Below are positions 35,654 through 43,909 of a DNA stretch of 64,000 bases, piece after piece (position 1 is the stretch's first letter; every line of letters begins with the position of its first letter). A program made the translations under genes and the position numbers. Under the pieces are notes generated by a model. The model saw nothing but the letters and a program-made list of their open reading frames with translations. It made no database searches and had not been told where the DNA came from. The stretch comes from Firmicutes bacterium UBA5559 (GTDB taxonomy: Bacteria > Bacillota > Clostridia > Peptostreptococcales > Anaerovoracaceae), in assembly GCA_002425705.1 (NCBI GenBank), contig DIMT01000026.1, positions 30,840-94,839 of the forward strand. The letters are read 5' to 3'.

Positions 35654-36439
35654 ATGTTTCAGTTAAATAAGGATCGATGCATTCAGTGCGGACAATGTGC
35701 AAGGGTCTGTCCCTTCACCTGCATCACCCTGGATTCCGGATATCCTGACATGGCCCCCAAAAAACTGAGGGCCTGCGTGAAGTGCCTTCATTGTGCCGCC
35801 ATTTGCCCTACGGAAGCCATTGCATTCCCCGGGCTCAGCTGCGAACCCATGGTTCCCTGGGAACCGGGAGAAACAGCATTCCTGCAGACGAAAAATATGA
35901 TGCTGACCAGGAGAAGCATCCGGAACTTTAAGAAGGATCCGGTTCCTCGCCAGGTCATTGAAGAGGTGCTGAGGACTTCCGATTTTGCTCCCTCTGCCCG
36001 CAATCAGCAGCCCCAGTCCTGGCTGGTGGTCCACAAACCGGAGACCGTGGCTAAGGTCATGAAACTGGTGGTGGAATGGGTGGAGAACAAGCACATTTCC
36101 ATGGAAATTCTGTCGGAGCTGGAAAGACAGAACAACATCGTCACCCTGGATGCACCCCACCTGCTGATCGGCATCGGACCCAGAGCCGGGAAGATGAACC
36201 CCTACACGGATACGGTCATCGCTCTTCGGGATATCGACCTGCTCTTCCATTCCAGAGGAATCGGAACCTGCTGGGCCGGGTATCTGGCTAATCTGATTAA
36301 TGCCAGCCTGGAGCTGAGGGCCTACCTGGGAATCCCGGCAGACCTTCAGGTTTATGGAGCCATGGCTTTCGGCTATCCGGACAATGAAACCTATCAGCGG
36401 CTTCCCTACAAGGGCAATCCGCCGGTTCAGTGGAAATAG
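35654..36439 (+). CDS. Ferredoxin-nitroreductase fusion
   Basis: 261-residue protein. Residues 1-65 carry two [4Fe-4S] motifs (CIQCGQCARVCP and CVKCLHCAAICP); residues 80-258 are a nitroreductase-family flavin domain (RRSIRNFKKDPVP start, SDFAPSARNQQPQSW for FMN binding). Such fusions are common in anaerobes and probably reduce an organic substrate with electrons from the clusters; the substrate is unknown. ATG 35654 was chosen because TAGGAG lies 5 bases upstream; ATG 35633 is less likely. Transcribed in the direction of the pyr operon but separated from it by the pyr promoter. Confidence 0.9.
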   Translation: MFQLNKDRCIQCGQCARVCPFTCITLDSGYPDMAPKKLRACVKCLHCAAICPTEAIAFPGLSCEPMVPWEPGETAFLQTKNMMLTRRSIRNFKKDPVPRQVIEEVLRTSDFAPSARNQQPQSWLVVHKPETVAKVMKLVVEWVENKHISMEILSELERQNNIVTLDAPHLLIGIGPRAGKMNPYTDTVIALRDIDLLFHSRGIGTCWAGYLANLINASLELRAYLGIPADLQVYGAMAFGYPDNETYQRLPYKGNPPVQWK

Positions 36440-36464
36440 TCGAAAAATACCGGGGCAAATCCCC

Positions 36465-36493
36465 TTGACATTCCAGTCTGCCCGTGATAACAT
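36465..36493 (+). promoter_or_regulatory. Sigma-A promoter of the pyrimidine operon
   Basis: TTGACA (36465-36470), a 17-base spacer and TAACAT (36488-36493). Transcription would start near 36500, leaving a leader of about 230 bases before pyrB. Confidence 0.8.
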
Positions 36494-36565
36494 AACGAAG
36501 ATTTGAGCATAATTTCATGCTTGATGGATAAGCGGTTATGTACAGGAGCAGAAAATGGTATTGAA

Positions 36566-36647
36566 GGGTAAAAGAGCAGCAATGGAAAAGAACCAGAGAG
36601 CGGAGGTCAGAACCTCCGGTGCCGGCGTTTTCCCTCTTTTCGTCCCC
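36566..36647 (+). promoter_or_regulatory. Leader hairpin of the pyr operon, PyrR-like loop sequence
   Basis: A long imperfect hairpin: AAAAGAG (36570-36576) with CTCTTTT (36634-36640), GGAAAA (36584-36589) with TTTTCC (36628-36633), and a tip CGGAGGT-CAGA-ACCTCCG (36601-36618). The bulge contains CCAGAGAG (36593-36600), which matches the core of the PyrR binding-loop consensus, but the flanks do not form the usual upper stem around it. No pyrR gene lies in the window, so control by PyrR is only a possibility. Confidence 0.5.
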
Positions 36648-36669
36648 AATGTCAGAATCACTGTTTTTT

Positions 36670-36698
36670 AAATCTTCCTTTTTGGAAGATTTTTTTTT
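36670..36698 (+). terminator. Intrinsic terminator/attenuator in the pyr leader
   Basis: AAATCTTCC-TTTTT-GGAAGATTT followed by a T-run, ending 30 bases before the pyrB start codon. As it lies between the pyr promoter and the first gene, it must be bypassed for expression and is the likely attenuation point. Confidence 0.88.
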
Positions 36699-36727
36699 AT
36701 GCCTGAAGCAGGAAAGGAGAGGAATCG

Positions 36728-37657
36728 ATGGAGTCAAAAAATTTATTGGAGCCCATGGATCTGACGGTGGAGGAGCTGGAAGAGCTTTTCGATCTGGCAG
36801 AAAAAATCATGGAGGCCCCTGAAAAATACACAGAAGCGTGTAAAGGTAAGCTGATGGCCACCTTGTTCTATGAACCCAGCACCAGGACCCGGTTCAGCTT
36901 TGAAGCAGCCATGCTCCGCTTAGGAGGTCAGAATATCGGGTTTTCTGAAGCGGGATCCAGCTCGGTGGCGAAGGGGGAAAGCATTGCCGACACGGCCAGT
37001 ACCGTATCCTGCTATGCGGATCTGATTGTCATGAGGCACCCCAAGGAAGGAGCACCGCGGGTGGCAGCCAACAGTGCCCGTGTTCCCGTTATCAACGCCG
37101 GTGACGGAGGACATCAGCACCCCACCCAGACCTTGACGGACCTTATGACCATCCGCAGCCTGCGGGGGAGTCTTACCCACATGACCGTAGGGCTCTGCGG
37201 AGACCTGAAATTCGGTCGGACCGTCCATTCCCTGATTAAGGCTTTATCCCGATATGAGGGAGTGCGCTTTGTTCTGATCTCTCCGGAGGAACTTCGGGTT
37301 CCCGACTATGTCCGTAAGGAGATTCTGGATAAAAAGGGACTGGATTACCGGGAAGTGGAGCAGATGGATGAGGTGCTGCCGGAACTGGATGTACTGTACA
37401 TGACCCGGGTTCAGAAGGAACGGTTTTTTAATGAAGAGGATTACATCCGGCTGAAGGATCGATTCATCCTGGACGAAGAAAAAATGGCGCTGGCCGGGGA
37501 AAAGATGATGGTCCTTCATCCACTGCCCCGGGTCAATGAGATTGCTGTTGAAGTGGACAAAGACCCCAGAGCCCTTTATTTTGAACAGGCCCGCTATGGA
37601 ATGTATATTCGGATGGCACTCATTATGACAATGCTGCAGGGAAAAAGGAGGGGATAG
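36728..37657 (+). CDS. pyrB: Aspartate carbamoyltransferase, catalytic subunit
   Basis: Condenses carbamoyl phosphate with L-aspartate, the committed step of pyrimidine synthesis. 309 residues with the carbamoyl-phosphate loop EPSTRTRFSFE (about 48-58), the HPTQTLTDL segment and MVLHPLPRVNEI near the C-terminus, all as in the E. coli catalytic chain. A GGAAAGGAG site precedes ATG 36728. It is followed after one base by pyrI, so the enzyme is probably the allosteric class B holoenzyme. First gene of a seven-gene operon. Confidence 0.97.
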   Translation: MESKNLLEPMDLTVEELEELFDLAEKIMEAPEKYTEACKGKLMATLFYEPSTRTRFSFEAAMLRLGGQNIGFSEAGSSSVAKGESIADTASTVSCYADLIVMRHPKEGAPRVAANSARVPVINAGDGGHQHPTQTLTDLMTIRSLRGSLTHMTVGLCGDLKFGRTVHSLIKALSRYEGVRFVLISPEELRVPDYVRKEILDKKGLDYREVEQMDEVLPELDVLYMTRVQKERFFNEEDYIRLKDRFILDEEKMALAGEKMMVLHPLPRVNEIAVEVDKDPRALYFEQARYGMYIRMALIMTMLQGKRRG

Positions 37658-37658
37658 G

Positions 37659-38108
37659 ATGCTGGTCAATACCATACAAAGAGGAATCGTCATCGATCAT
37701 ATTACCGCAGGCCGGGGAGCTAAGATTATCGAATACCTGGATATCGACACCAAGGTCAATACGGTAGCTTTCATCATGAATGCCAGCAGCAAGCGCCATG
37801 GCCGGAAGGACATCGTCAAGATAGAAAATGTCATTGACATCGACATGGCCGTACTGGGGCTGATCGACCACCAGGCCACCGTCAACATCATCGAAAATGG
37901 AAAAATCGTCCGGAAGATCAATCTCCAGTTGCCGGATAAGGTGATGAATGTGATCCGGTGCCGGAATCCCCGCTGTGTCACCTCCATCGAAACCAATGCT
38001 CCTCACATCTTCCATCTCATTGACGAAGAGGCCAAGGAATATCGGTGCGAATACTGTGATGACATTGTTTCCGTGAAAGGGGGATTGCTGGATGAAATTA
38101 TGCATTAA
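37659..38108 (+). CDS. pyrI: Aspartate carbamoyltransferase, regulatory subunit
   Basis: Nucleotide-binding regulatory chain that gives CTP feedback to PyrB. 149 residues: an N-terminal allosteric domain and a C-terminal zinc domain with four cysteines (CRNPRC and CEYC). GGAGGGG at the end of pyrB serves as its ribosome site. The 3' end overlaps pyrC by 17 bases. Confidence 0.96.
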   Translation: MLVNTIQRGIVIDHITAGRGAKIIEYLDIDTKVNTVAFIMNASSKRHGRKDIVKIENVIDIDMAVLGLIDHQATVNIIENGKIVRKINLQLPDKVMNVIRCRNPRCVTSIETNAPHIFHLIDEEAKEYRCEYCDDIVSVKGGLLDEIMH

Positions 38109-39408
38109 AGGCGGATTGATTCTAAATCCGGCCACCAACCTGATGGGGGTTGGGGATTTGTGGGTTTCCCGGGATCAGATTGCCACCCTGGATATGGAAA
38201 GAGAAAGCTACGGTATGATTCCCCCCGGCAATATGGAGGGGGTGACGGTAATCGACGCCACCGGAAAACTGGTGGTACCAGGATTCATCGATCTTCACGT
38301 ACACTTAAGAGAGCCGGGATTTACTGAGAAGGAAACCATTGAAAGCGGCAGCGAGGCAGCGGCCAGAGGAGGCTTTACCACCATCTGCTGCATGCCCAAT
38401 ACCAGTCCGGCCATCGACTCCACGGAGGTTCTGGACTTCATCAGCTGGAAGGCTGCAAAAAACAACGGAGTAAGGGTTCTTCCAGTGGCCGCCATGAGCT
38501 TGGGCCAGGAGGGGAAGGAGCTGGCTCCCCTGAATGAAATGGCTGGATATTCAGGACCTTGGAGCCGGATGATGGGGAAGGGGATCTGTGGCATCTCTGA
38601 GGACGGAAAAAGCCTGGTCGATGCCCGGCTGGCACTGGATGCCATGAAGAAGGCGAAAGAACTTTCCCTGCCCGTATTCTCCCATGCAGAGGATCCGGCT
38701 CTTCCAGGAGCTGCCCTGGGGGAAGCTCTGATGATGGCCCGGGATATCCGGCTGGCACAAGAAGCCGGCTGCCGGCTTCATTTCTGCCATGTCAGTACGG
38801 CAGAGGGAGTGGAGCTGATCCGGGAGGCCAGAAAGCAAGGCCTGCCGGTGACCGGTGAAACGGCCCCCCATTACTTTACCCTGACGGATCAGGATGGAAA
38901 AGGGAATCCGGATTTTAAAATGAATCCTCCCCTCAGAACCGAAAAAGACCGAGAAGCGATCATAGAAGGGCTAAAGGATGGAACCCTTTCTGCCATCGCA
39001 ACGGATCACGCTCCCCATACCCGGGAGGATAAGGCAGGTGGATACGAGAAGGCTGCCAACGGCATCGTGGGGCTGGAAACCAGCTTCCCTCTGGGGTATA
39101 CCCACCTGGTGGAAAAAGGCAGGCTGGAACTGATGGAACTGGTGGGTCGGATGACCCGAGGACCGGCTGAAATATTGGGAATTCCTGTCGGCGACCTCAG
39201 CCCGGGCCGGGTGGCGGATGTGGTAGTCATGGATGTGGAACAGCCCTTTCGGGTGGACCGGGAGCAGTTTGCCTCTAAGGGAAGGAATACCCCCTTTGAG
39301 GGCTGGTCCCTCTTTGGAAAGGCCCTCTTCACCATCGTGGAGGGGAGAATCGTCTGGCAGGCACCGGAGGGAAACGGATTGATCAGGGAAGGAGAAGAGA
39401 ACCGATGA
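38092..39408 (+). CDS. pyrC: Dihydroorotase
   Basis: Zinc amidohydrolase closing carbamoyl aspartate to dihydroorotate. 438 residues of the class I type: DLHVHLREPGF gives the HxH metal pair, FSHAED and FCHVSTAEG give further His ligands, and ATDHAPHTREDK gives the catalytic Asp. The start lies inside pyrI (17-base overlap) and the stop overlaps pyrF by four bases (ATGA), consistent with translational coupling. Confidence 0.97.
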   Translation: MKLCIKGGLILNPATNLMGVGDLWVSRDQIATLDMERESYGMIPPGNMEGVTVIDATGKLVVPGFIDLHVHLREPGFTEKETIESGSEAAARGGFTTICCMPNTSPAIDSTEVLDFISWKAAKNNGVRVLPVAAMSLGQEGKELAPLNEMAGYSGPWSRMMGKGICGISEDGKSLVDARLALDAMKKAKELSLPVFSHAEDPALPGAALGEALMMARDIRLAQEAGCRLHFCHVSTAEGVELIREARKQGLPVTGETAPHYFTLTDQDGKGNPDFKMNPPLRTEKDREAIIEGLKDGTLSAIATDHAPHTREDKAGGYEKAANGIVGLETSFPLGYTHLVEKGRLELMELVGRMTRGPAEILGIPVGDLSPGRVADVVVMDVEQPFRVDREQFASKGRNTPFEGWSLFGKALFTIVEGRIVWQAPEGNGLIREGEENR

Positions 39409-40352
39409 TAGATGGATTAATGAAGCGGATCGATGAATTGGGAAACCCTACGGTGGTAGGCTTGGATCCCACCCCGGAAATGATGCCGGAACACCTGAAG
39501 GAAGAAATGCTGGGTCGATATGGCAAGACGCCCAAGGCTATGGCGGAGATGTATCTGGCCTTCAACCGGATGGTGATAGACGGAATCTATGATCTGGCAC
39601 CGGCAGTAAAACCCCAGATCGCCATGTATGAAAGCCTTGGAATTGAAGGGCTCAACGCCTACTTTGAAACCATTTCCTACGCCAAATCGAAAAGCCTATC
39701 GGTAATAGGCGATATAAAGCGAGGGGACATTTCTTCTACTGCCGCCGCCTATGCCTGCCATATCGGCGGGGTGGAAGTCGACGGAGAATGGTTCGATCCC
39801 TGGAAAGAAGACTGGGTGACGGTGAATCCTTATCTGGGAACCGACGGCATTCAGCCCTTTATCGAGGCAGCCAACCGAAGGGACCGGGGAATCTTTGTGC
39901 TGGTCAAGACCAGCAACCCCTCCAGCGGGGAGCTGCAGGACCTGACCCTGGCAGGAGAGGGAGAAAAAGCTTCAGAAGGCCGGGCCGGTGAGAAGGTCTA
40001 TGAAAGAGTAGCCCGGCTGGTGGACCACTGGGGAAGCCAGGCCATGGGCAGCCAGGGATACAGCAAGGTGGGCGCCGTGGTGGGAGCCACCTACCCGGAG
40101 CAGGGAGCCCGGCTCCGGGAGCTGATGCCCCGGACCTTTTTCCTGGTACCGGGATACGGAGCCCAGGGAGCCTCGGGAAAAGACCTGAAGGGGTTCTTTG
40201 ACCGGGATGGCCGAGGCTGCCTGGTCAATTCCTCCCGGGGCATCACCGGCGCCTACCAGAAGGACAAGAGATTCTCCCAGTTCCATGTGGGGGAAGCAGC
40301 CCGGGAGGCGGTGCTTCGCATGAAGGAGGATTTGGCTAATGTGCAGGGATAA
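39405..40352 (+). CDS. pyrF: Orotidine 5'-phosphate decarboxylase (long type)
   Basis: Converts OMP to UMP. At 315 residues it belongs to the long OMPDC subfamily; the catalytic DxKxxD array is GDIKRGDISSTA (about residues 103-114), and KTSNPSSGELQDL is typical of the long form. It overlaps pyrC by four bases at its start and pyrK by 14 bases at its end. Confidence 0.95.
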   Translation: MIDGLMKRIDELGNPTVVGLDPTPEMMPEHLKEEMLGRYGKTPKAMAEMYLAFNRMVIDGIYDLAPAVKPQIAMYESLGIEGLNAYFETISYAKSKSLSVIGDIKRGDISSTAAAYACHIGGVEVDGEWFDPWKEDWVTVNPYLGTDGIQPFIEAANRRDRGIFVLVKTSNPSSGELQDLTLAGEGEKASEGRAGEKVYERVARLVDHWGSQAMGSQGYSKVGAVVGATYPEQGARLRELMPRTFFLVPGYGAQGASGKDLKGFFDRDGRGCLVNSSRGITGAYQKDKRFSQFHVGEAAREAVLRMKEDLANVQG

Positions 40353-41160
40353 GGAATGGGTTCAAAAAAGTCTGGTGACCGGCCGGGTGGCCGGCCAGGA
40401 AAGGCTGACCGGAGACGTTTACCGGATTCGGATCCAGGGAGATTTTCTCGAGGATTTCAGCCGGGAAGTCAAACCCGGTCAATTCGTCAATGTCTACATG
40501 AAGGATAGAAGCACCCTGCTGCCAAGACCGGTCAGCATCTGCCGGATCCAATCCGGCCAGCTGGAGCTGGTCTACCGGGTTGTGGGAAAAGGAACCCGGG
40601 AAATGGCCGGGTACCATAGGGGTGATGCCATCCGCCTTTCCTCTCCATTAGGCAATGGGTTTGACCTGAGCTGCTGTCAGTCGGGATCTGCCCTGCTTGT
40701 GGGCGGGGGAGTGGGTATTCCCCCCCTGCTTCAACTGGCCGGGGAGTTGAACAATCGGGGAATCCGATCCATGGCAGTTTTAGGATTTCAGAGGGAACCA
40801 TTTCTGATACAGGAGATGGAAAAGATATGCGATAAAGTCTTGGTGGCCACCGAGGACGGATCCTTCGGCTTTGCCGGTAATGTGGTCCAATTGATTGAAA
40901 AGGAAGGGCAGGAGAAAGGGCTAGCGGCAGACCAGGTCTTTTCCTGCGGGCCGAAACCCATGTTAAAGGCTCTGGCAGACCTCTGCAGAGAAAGGGAACT
41001 GCCCCTTCAGGTTTCCCTGGAAGAGCGGATGGGCTGTGGCTACGGCGCCTGCGTGGGATGCGCAGTGGACATTAAACAGGACGGGAAGATTCAAAGAAAA
41101 GCGGTCTGCAAAGACGGCCCTGTATTTTTGGCAGAGGAGGTGTTCTGGCATGCAGAATAA
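40339..41160 (+). CDS. pyrK: Dihydroorotate dehydrogenase B, electron transfer subunit
   Basis: FAD and [2Fe-2S] subunit that links PyrD to NAD+. 273 residues: FAD-binding barrel (LLPRPVSICRI), NAD domain (GGGVGIPPLLQLA, SCGPKPML) and the cluster cysteines at the C-terminus (CGYGACVGCAVD and a fourth Cys in KAVCKDG). ATG 40339 lies within pyrF with AAGGAGGA eight bases upstream. Its presence shows that the dehydrogenase is class 1B, suited to anaerobic life. Confidence 0.96.
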   Translation: MCRDKEWVQKSLVTGRVAGQERLTGDVYRIRIQGDFLEDFSREVKPGQFVNVYMKDRSTLLPRPVSICRIQSGQLELVYRVVGKGTREMAGYHRGDAIRLSSPLGNGFDLSCCQSGSALLVGGGVGIPPLLQLAGELNNRGIRSMAVLGFQREPFLIQEMEKICDKVLVATEDGSFGFAGNVVQLIEKEGQEKGLAADQVFSCGPKPMLKALADLCRERELPLQVSLEERMGCGYGACVGCAVDIKQDGKIQRKAVCKDGPVFLAEEVFWHAE

Positions 41161-42085
41161 AAGGAAGGAACCGGATCTCACCGTGGATCTGGCAGGTATT
41201 TGGCTGAAAAATCCCATTACCACCGCCTCCGGAACTTTTTCTCCCAGGGACAGCGGACAGTTTTATGATCTGAATCAACTGGGAGCTATGATCACCAAGG
41301 GAATCGCACCGGAGCCCTGGGAAGGAAATCCTTCTCCCCGGATTGCAGAAACCTATGGAGGCATGCTCAATGCCGTGGGCCTTCAAAACCCGGGAGTGGA
41401 AGCCTACATCCGGGAGGAGCTTCCTTATCTGGAACAGTTCTCACCGCCGGTCATTGCCAATGTAGTAGGCCGGACCGTGGAGGATTACTGCCGGGTAGCA
41501 GAGGCCTTAAGCGACACCTCTGTGGCCATGCTGGAAGTGAATATTTCCTGCCCCAACGTCAAGGCGGGGGGAATCGGTTTCGGAACGGATCCAGCCATGG
41601 CCGCCCTGGTGACCCGGGAAGTAAAGCGGATTTCTAAAAAACCGGTGCTGATCAAGCTGAGTCCCAATGTGACCGACATCACGGAAATTGCCCGGGCCGT
41701 GGAATCAGAGGGAGCCGATGGAATCTCTCTGATCAATACCCTTCTTGGGATGAGCATCGATGCCCGAAGGGCAAAAATCCTCTTAGCCAACGGGACGGGG
41801 GGATTATCCGGTCCTGCCATCAAGCCGGTAGCCCTGCGGATGGTGTACCAGGTATGCCGGGCTGTACAGATTCCGGTTCTGGGGCTTGGGGGCATCCGTA
41901 CGGGAGAAGATGCAGCCGAATTCCTCATGGCGGGCGCTTCCGCTGTTTCCGTGGGAACGGCAGCCCTGTTCAACCCCCTGGCACCGATCGAAATCCTGCA
42001 GGAACTGAAAGAATTCATGATGGAAATGGGATACAGAACGATTGCAGAAATGAGACAGGCCTTTCAGGAGGGGCAAGGAAAATGA
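41150..42085 (+). CDS. pyrD: Dihydroorotate dehydrogenase B, catalytic subunit
   Basis: FMN-containing subunit oxidising dihydroorotate to orotate with NAD+ as acceptor through PyrK. 311 residues; the active-site Cys is in NISCPNVKAGG, the hallmark of class 1B, and FMN-phosphate motifs GGIRTGEDAAEFL and SVGTA are present. ATG 41150, with GAGGAGG upstream, is inside the pyrK end; a longer reading from 41036 is only pyrK overlap. Its stop overlaps the pyrE start (ATGA). Confidence 0.97.
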   Translation: MQNKRKEPDLTVDLAGIWLKNPITTASGTFSPRDSGQFYDLNQLGAMITKGIAPEPWEGNPSPRIAETYGGMLNAVGLQNPGVEAYIREELPYLEQFSPPVIANVVGRTVEDYCRVAEALSDTSVAMLEVNISCPNVKAGGIGFGTDPAMAALVTREVKRISKKPVLIKLSPNVTDITEIARAVESEGADGISLINTLLGMSIDARRAKILLANGTGGLSGPAIKPVALRMVYQVCRAVQIPVLGLGGIRTGEDAAEFLMAGASAVSVGTAALFNPLAPIEILQELKEFMMEMGYRTIAEMRQAFQEGQGK

Positions 42086-42753
42086 AGGAAATAAAAGAAA
42101 TGAAAAAAATGAAAAATAAAGAAGCAATGGAGCAGGAATTTCTGGCTTTTATGGAAGAAGCCAACGCAGTAAAATATGGGGATTTCATCACGAAAAGCGG
42201 ACGAAAGACCAATTATTTCGTCAACACGGGAAGTTACCAGACGGGAGAACAGATCATGAAACTGGGGGAATTCTACGCCCGGTGCATCGTCGGCCACATG
42301 GAGGCGGGAAATATTTCCAAAGAAGTGAATTGTCTCTTCGGCCCGGCCTATAAAGGAATTCCCCTGGTCATCACCACGGCGATTGCCTTGTTCCGGAACC
42401 ATGGCATCAACTTGGCAACCTGTTTCAATCGAAAAGAAGAGAAGGACCATGGAGAAGGAGGCAGTCTGGTGGGCCATCCGCTGAAGGATGGGGACCGGGT
42501 CCTGATCATCGAGGATGTGATTACCGCCGGAACGGCAGTTCGGGAAACCCTTCCCCTGCTCCGCTCCTTTGGGGATATCCGGATTGAAGGATTGGTGGTT
42601 TCCGTGGACCGGATGGAAAAGGGCCAGGGAGATAAGCCGGCGACCCAGGAACTGATGGAAGAGTTCGGCATTCCAACCTACTCCGTAACAGATGCCAGGT
42701 TCATTAACAGCTCTGCCAGTGGCCGCTTTTCCATTATTGAGAAAAAATTTTAA
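42082..42753 (+). CDS. pyrE: Orotate phosphoribosyltransferase
   Basis: Transfers phosphoribosyl from PRPP to orotate, giving OMP. 223 residues; the PRPP loop is VLIIEDVITAGTAVRET and the catalytic lysine loop follows FNRKEEKDHGEGG. The N-terminus is unusually Lys/Glu/Met-rich (MKEIKEMKKMKNKEAMEQEF), so an ATG at 42100 could also serve, but AGGAGGGG is best spaced for 42082. Last gene of the operon. Confidence 0.96.
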   Translation: MKEIKEMKKMKNKEAMEQEFLAFMEEANAVKYGDFITKSGRKTNYFVNTGSYQTGEQIMKLGEFYARCIVGHMEAGNISKEVNCLFGPAYKGIPLVITTAIALFRNHGINLATCFNRKEEKDHGEGGSLVGHPLKDGDRVLIIEDVITAGTAVRETLPLLRSFGDIRIEGLVVSVDRMEKGQGDKPATQELMEEFGIPTYSVTDARFINSSASGRFSIIEKKF

Positions 42754-42780
42754 ACCGCCGTTTAAAATTTCTCTTAAACT

Positions 42781-42789
42781 TGGTATAAT
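42781..42789 (+). promoter_or_regulatory. Extended -10 promoter of the ArsC/Spx-like gene
   Basis: TGGTATAAT (TGn followed by TATAAT) lies 21 bases upstream of the start codon; no strong -35 box is seen. It is in the short gap after pyrE. Confidence 0.55.
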
Positions 42790-42809
42790 GGTCGAAAGGA
42801 GGCGAGGCT

Positions 42810-43157
42810 ATGATATTTATATGCTATCCAAAATGCGGCACCTGTCAGAAAGCCAGAGCCTGGCTGGATGAAAGAGGGCTGAATTACTCGTTTCGGGACA
42901 TCAAGACGGAGAATCCTTCCTACGAAGAGCTGAAAGGATTCTGGGAAAAAAGCGGTAAGCCCCTGAAAGCCCTGTTCAATACCAGTGGACTGCTTTATAA
43001 GGAATTGGGATTGAAGGACAAACTACCGGCCATGACGGAGGAGGATCAGCTGAGGCTGCTGGCCACCGATGGCATGCTGGTGAAAAGGCCGATTCTTGTA
43101 ACGGGGGATCAAGTCCTCATCGGGTTTAAAGAGAAGGAATGGATGGAGGTTGAATAA
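42810..43157 (+). CDS. ArsC/Spx family protein
   Basis: 115-residue thioredoxin-fold protein of the arsenate reductase/Spx family. The N-terminal YPKCGTCQKARAWL has the CxxC pair, and the C-terminal TDGMLVKRPILV is a family signature. The family includes glutaredoxin-dependent arsenate reductases and the RNA-polymerase-binding Spx regulators; the sequence resembles the uncharacterised YffB/ArsC-like group more than Spx. No arsenic genes are adjacent. AAAGGAGG precedes the ATG. Confidence 0.82.
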   Translation: MIFICYPKCGTCQKARAWLDERGLNYSFRDIKTENPSYEELKGFWEKSGKPLKALFNTSGLLYKELGLKDKLPAMTEEDQLRLLATDGMLVKRPILVTGDQVLIGFKEKEWMEVE

Positions 43158-43159
43158 GG

Positions 43160-43900
43160 ATGATCTACTATTTTTCCGGAACCGGCAATTCCAAATGGAT
43201 TGCTGAAAAAATCGCAGAAGGAACCGGCGACCAGCTGATCAATGTGGTGGATGTCCACCAAGGCCGGGTTGAAATCCAGCCCTTGAAACCAGGAGAAAAA
43301 CTGGGATTCGTTTTCCCGGTCCACGCCTGGCGGGCGCCTGATATGGTAACGGAGCTGGCACGAAGAATGAAAGTACCGGCCGGCACCTATGCCTATGCTG
43401 TGGCTACTTGCGGAGAAGAAGCGGGCCTTACCCTGAAGCTGCTTAACGATATCGTTCCTTTGACCAGCACCTATACCTTTATCATGCCCAATAACTATAT
43501 CTTCGGTTTTGATGTGGATCCTACGCCGGTGATTCAGGCAAAGATCATGAAGGCCAAGGACCGGCTTCCAGAGGTCATCGAAAACATCAACCAGGGACTG
43601 AAGATTAATGACGTTGCCGTTGGCACCATGGCGGGCATCAAGTCCAACTTTACCTACCATCTCTTCAATCGGTACGGAAAAAACACAAAAAAATTCTTTG
43701 TACAGGACCAGTGCACTTCCTGTGGTCTCTGCGAAGAGATTTGTCCGACGAATTGCATCAAGCTGGAAAAAGGAAAGCCTGTCTGGACGAGTGGATGCAT
43801 CGCCTGTTCTGCCTGTATCAACTACTGCCCGGTCAATGCCATCCAATTCGGATCAGCAACCGTCAATAAAGGACGGTACTATTTCAAAGAAGAATGGTAG
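43160..43900 (+). CDS. EFR1-family flavodoxin-ferredoxin protein
   Basis: 246-residue redox protein: an N-terminal flavodoxin-like domain (MIYYFSGTGNSKWIAEKIAE, FMN phosphate loop SGTGNS) and two C-terminal [4Fe-4S] motifs (CTSCGLCEEICP about residue 190, CIACSACINYCP about 214). EFR1 proteins are common in Clostridia and move low-potential electrons between ferredoxin and unknown acceptors. It starts two bases after the ArsC/Spx-like gene. Confidence 0.93.
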   Translation: MIYYFSGTGNSKWIAEKIAEGTGDQLINVVDVHQGRVEIQPLKPGEKLGFVFPVHAWRAPDMVTELARRMKVPAGTYAYAVATCGEEAGLTLKLLNDIVPLTSTYTFIMPNNYIFGFDVDPTPVIQAKIMKAKDRLPEVIENINQGLKINDVAVGTMAGIKSNFTYHLFNRYGKNTKKFFVQDQCTSCGLCEEICPTNCIKLEKGKPVWTSGCIACSACINYCPVNAIQFGSATVNKGRYYFKEEW

Positions 43901-43909
43901 AAAAGGGAA

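Noticed and set aside
36440..36462. GGGG-CAAAT-CCCC hairpin after the nitroreductase as a terminator
   Set aside because: Only four G-C pairs and no T-run; it directly precedes the pyr -35 box.
36497..36504. GAAGATTT as an antiterminator partner of the pyr terminator
   Set aside because: It is complementary to the terminator's 5' arm, but the predicted transcription start near 36500 would leave half of it out of the RNA.
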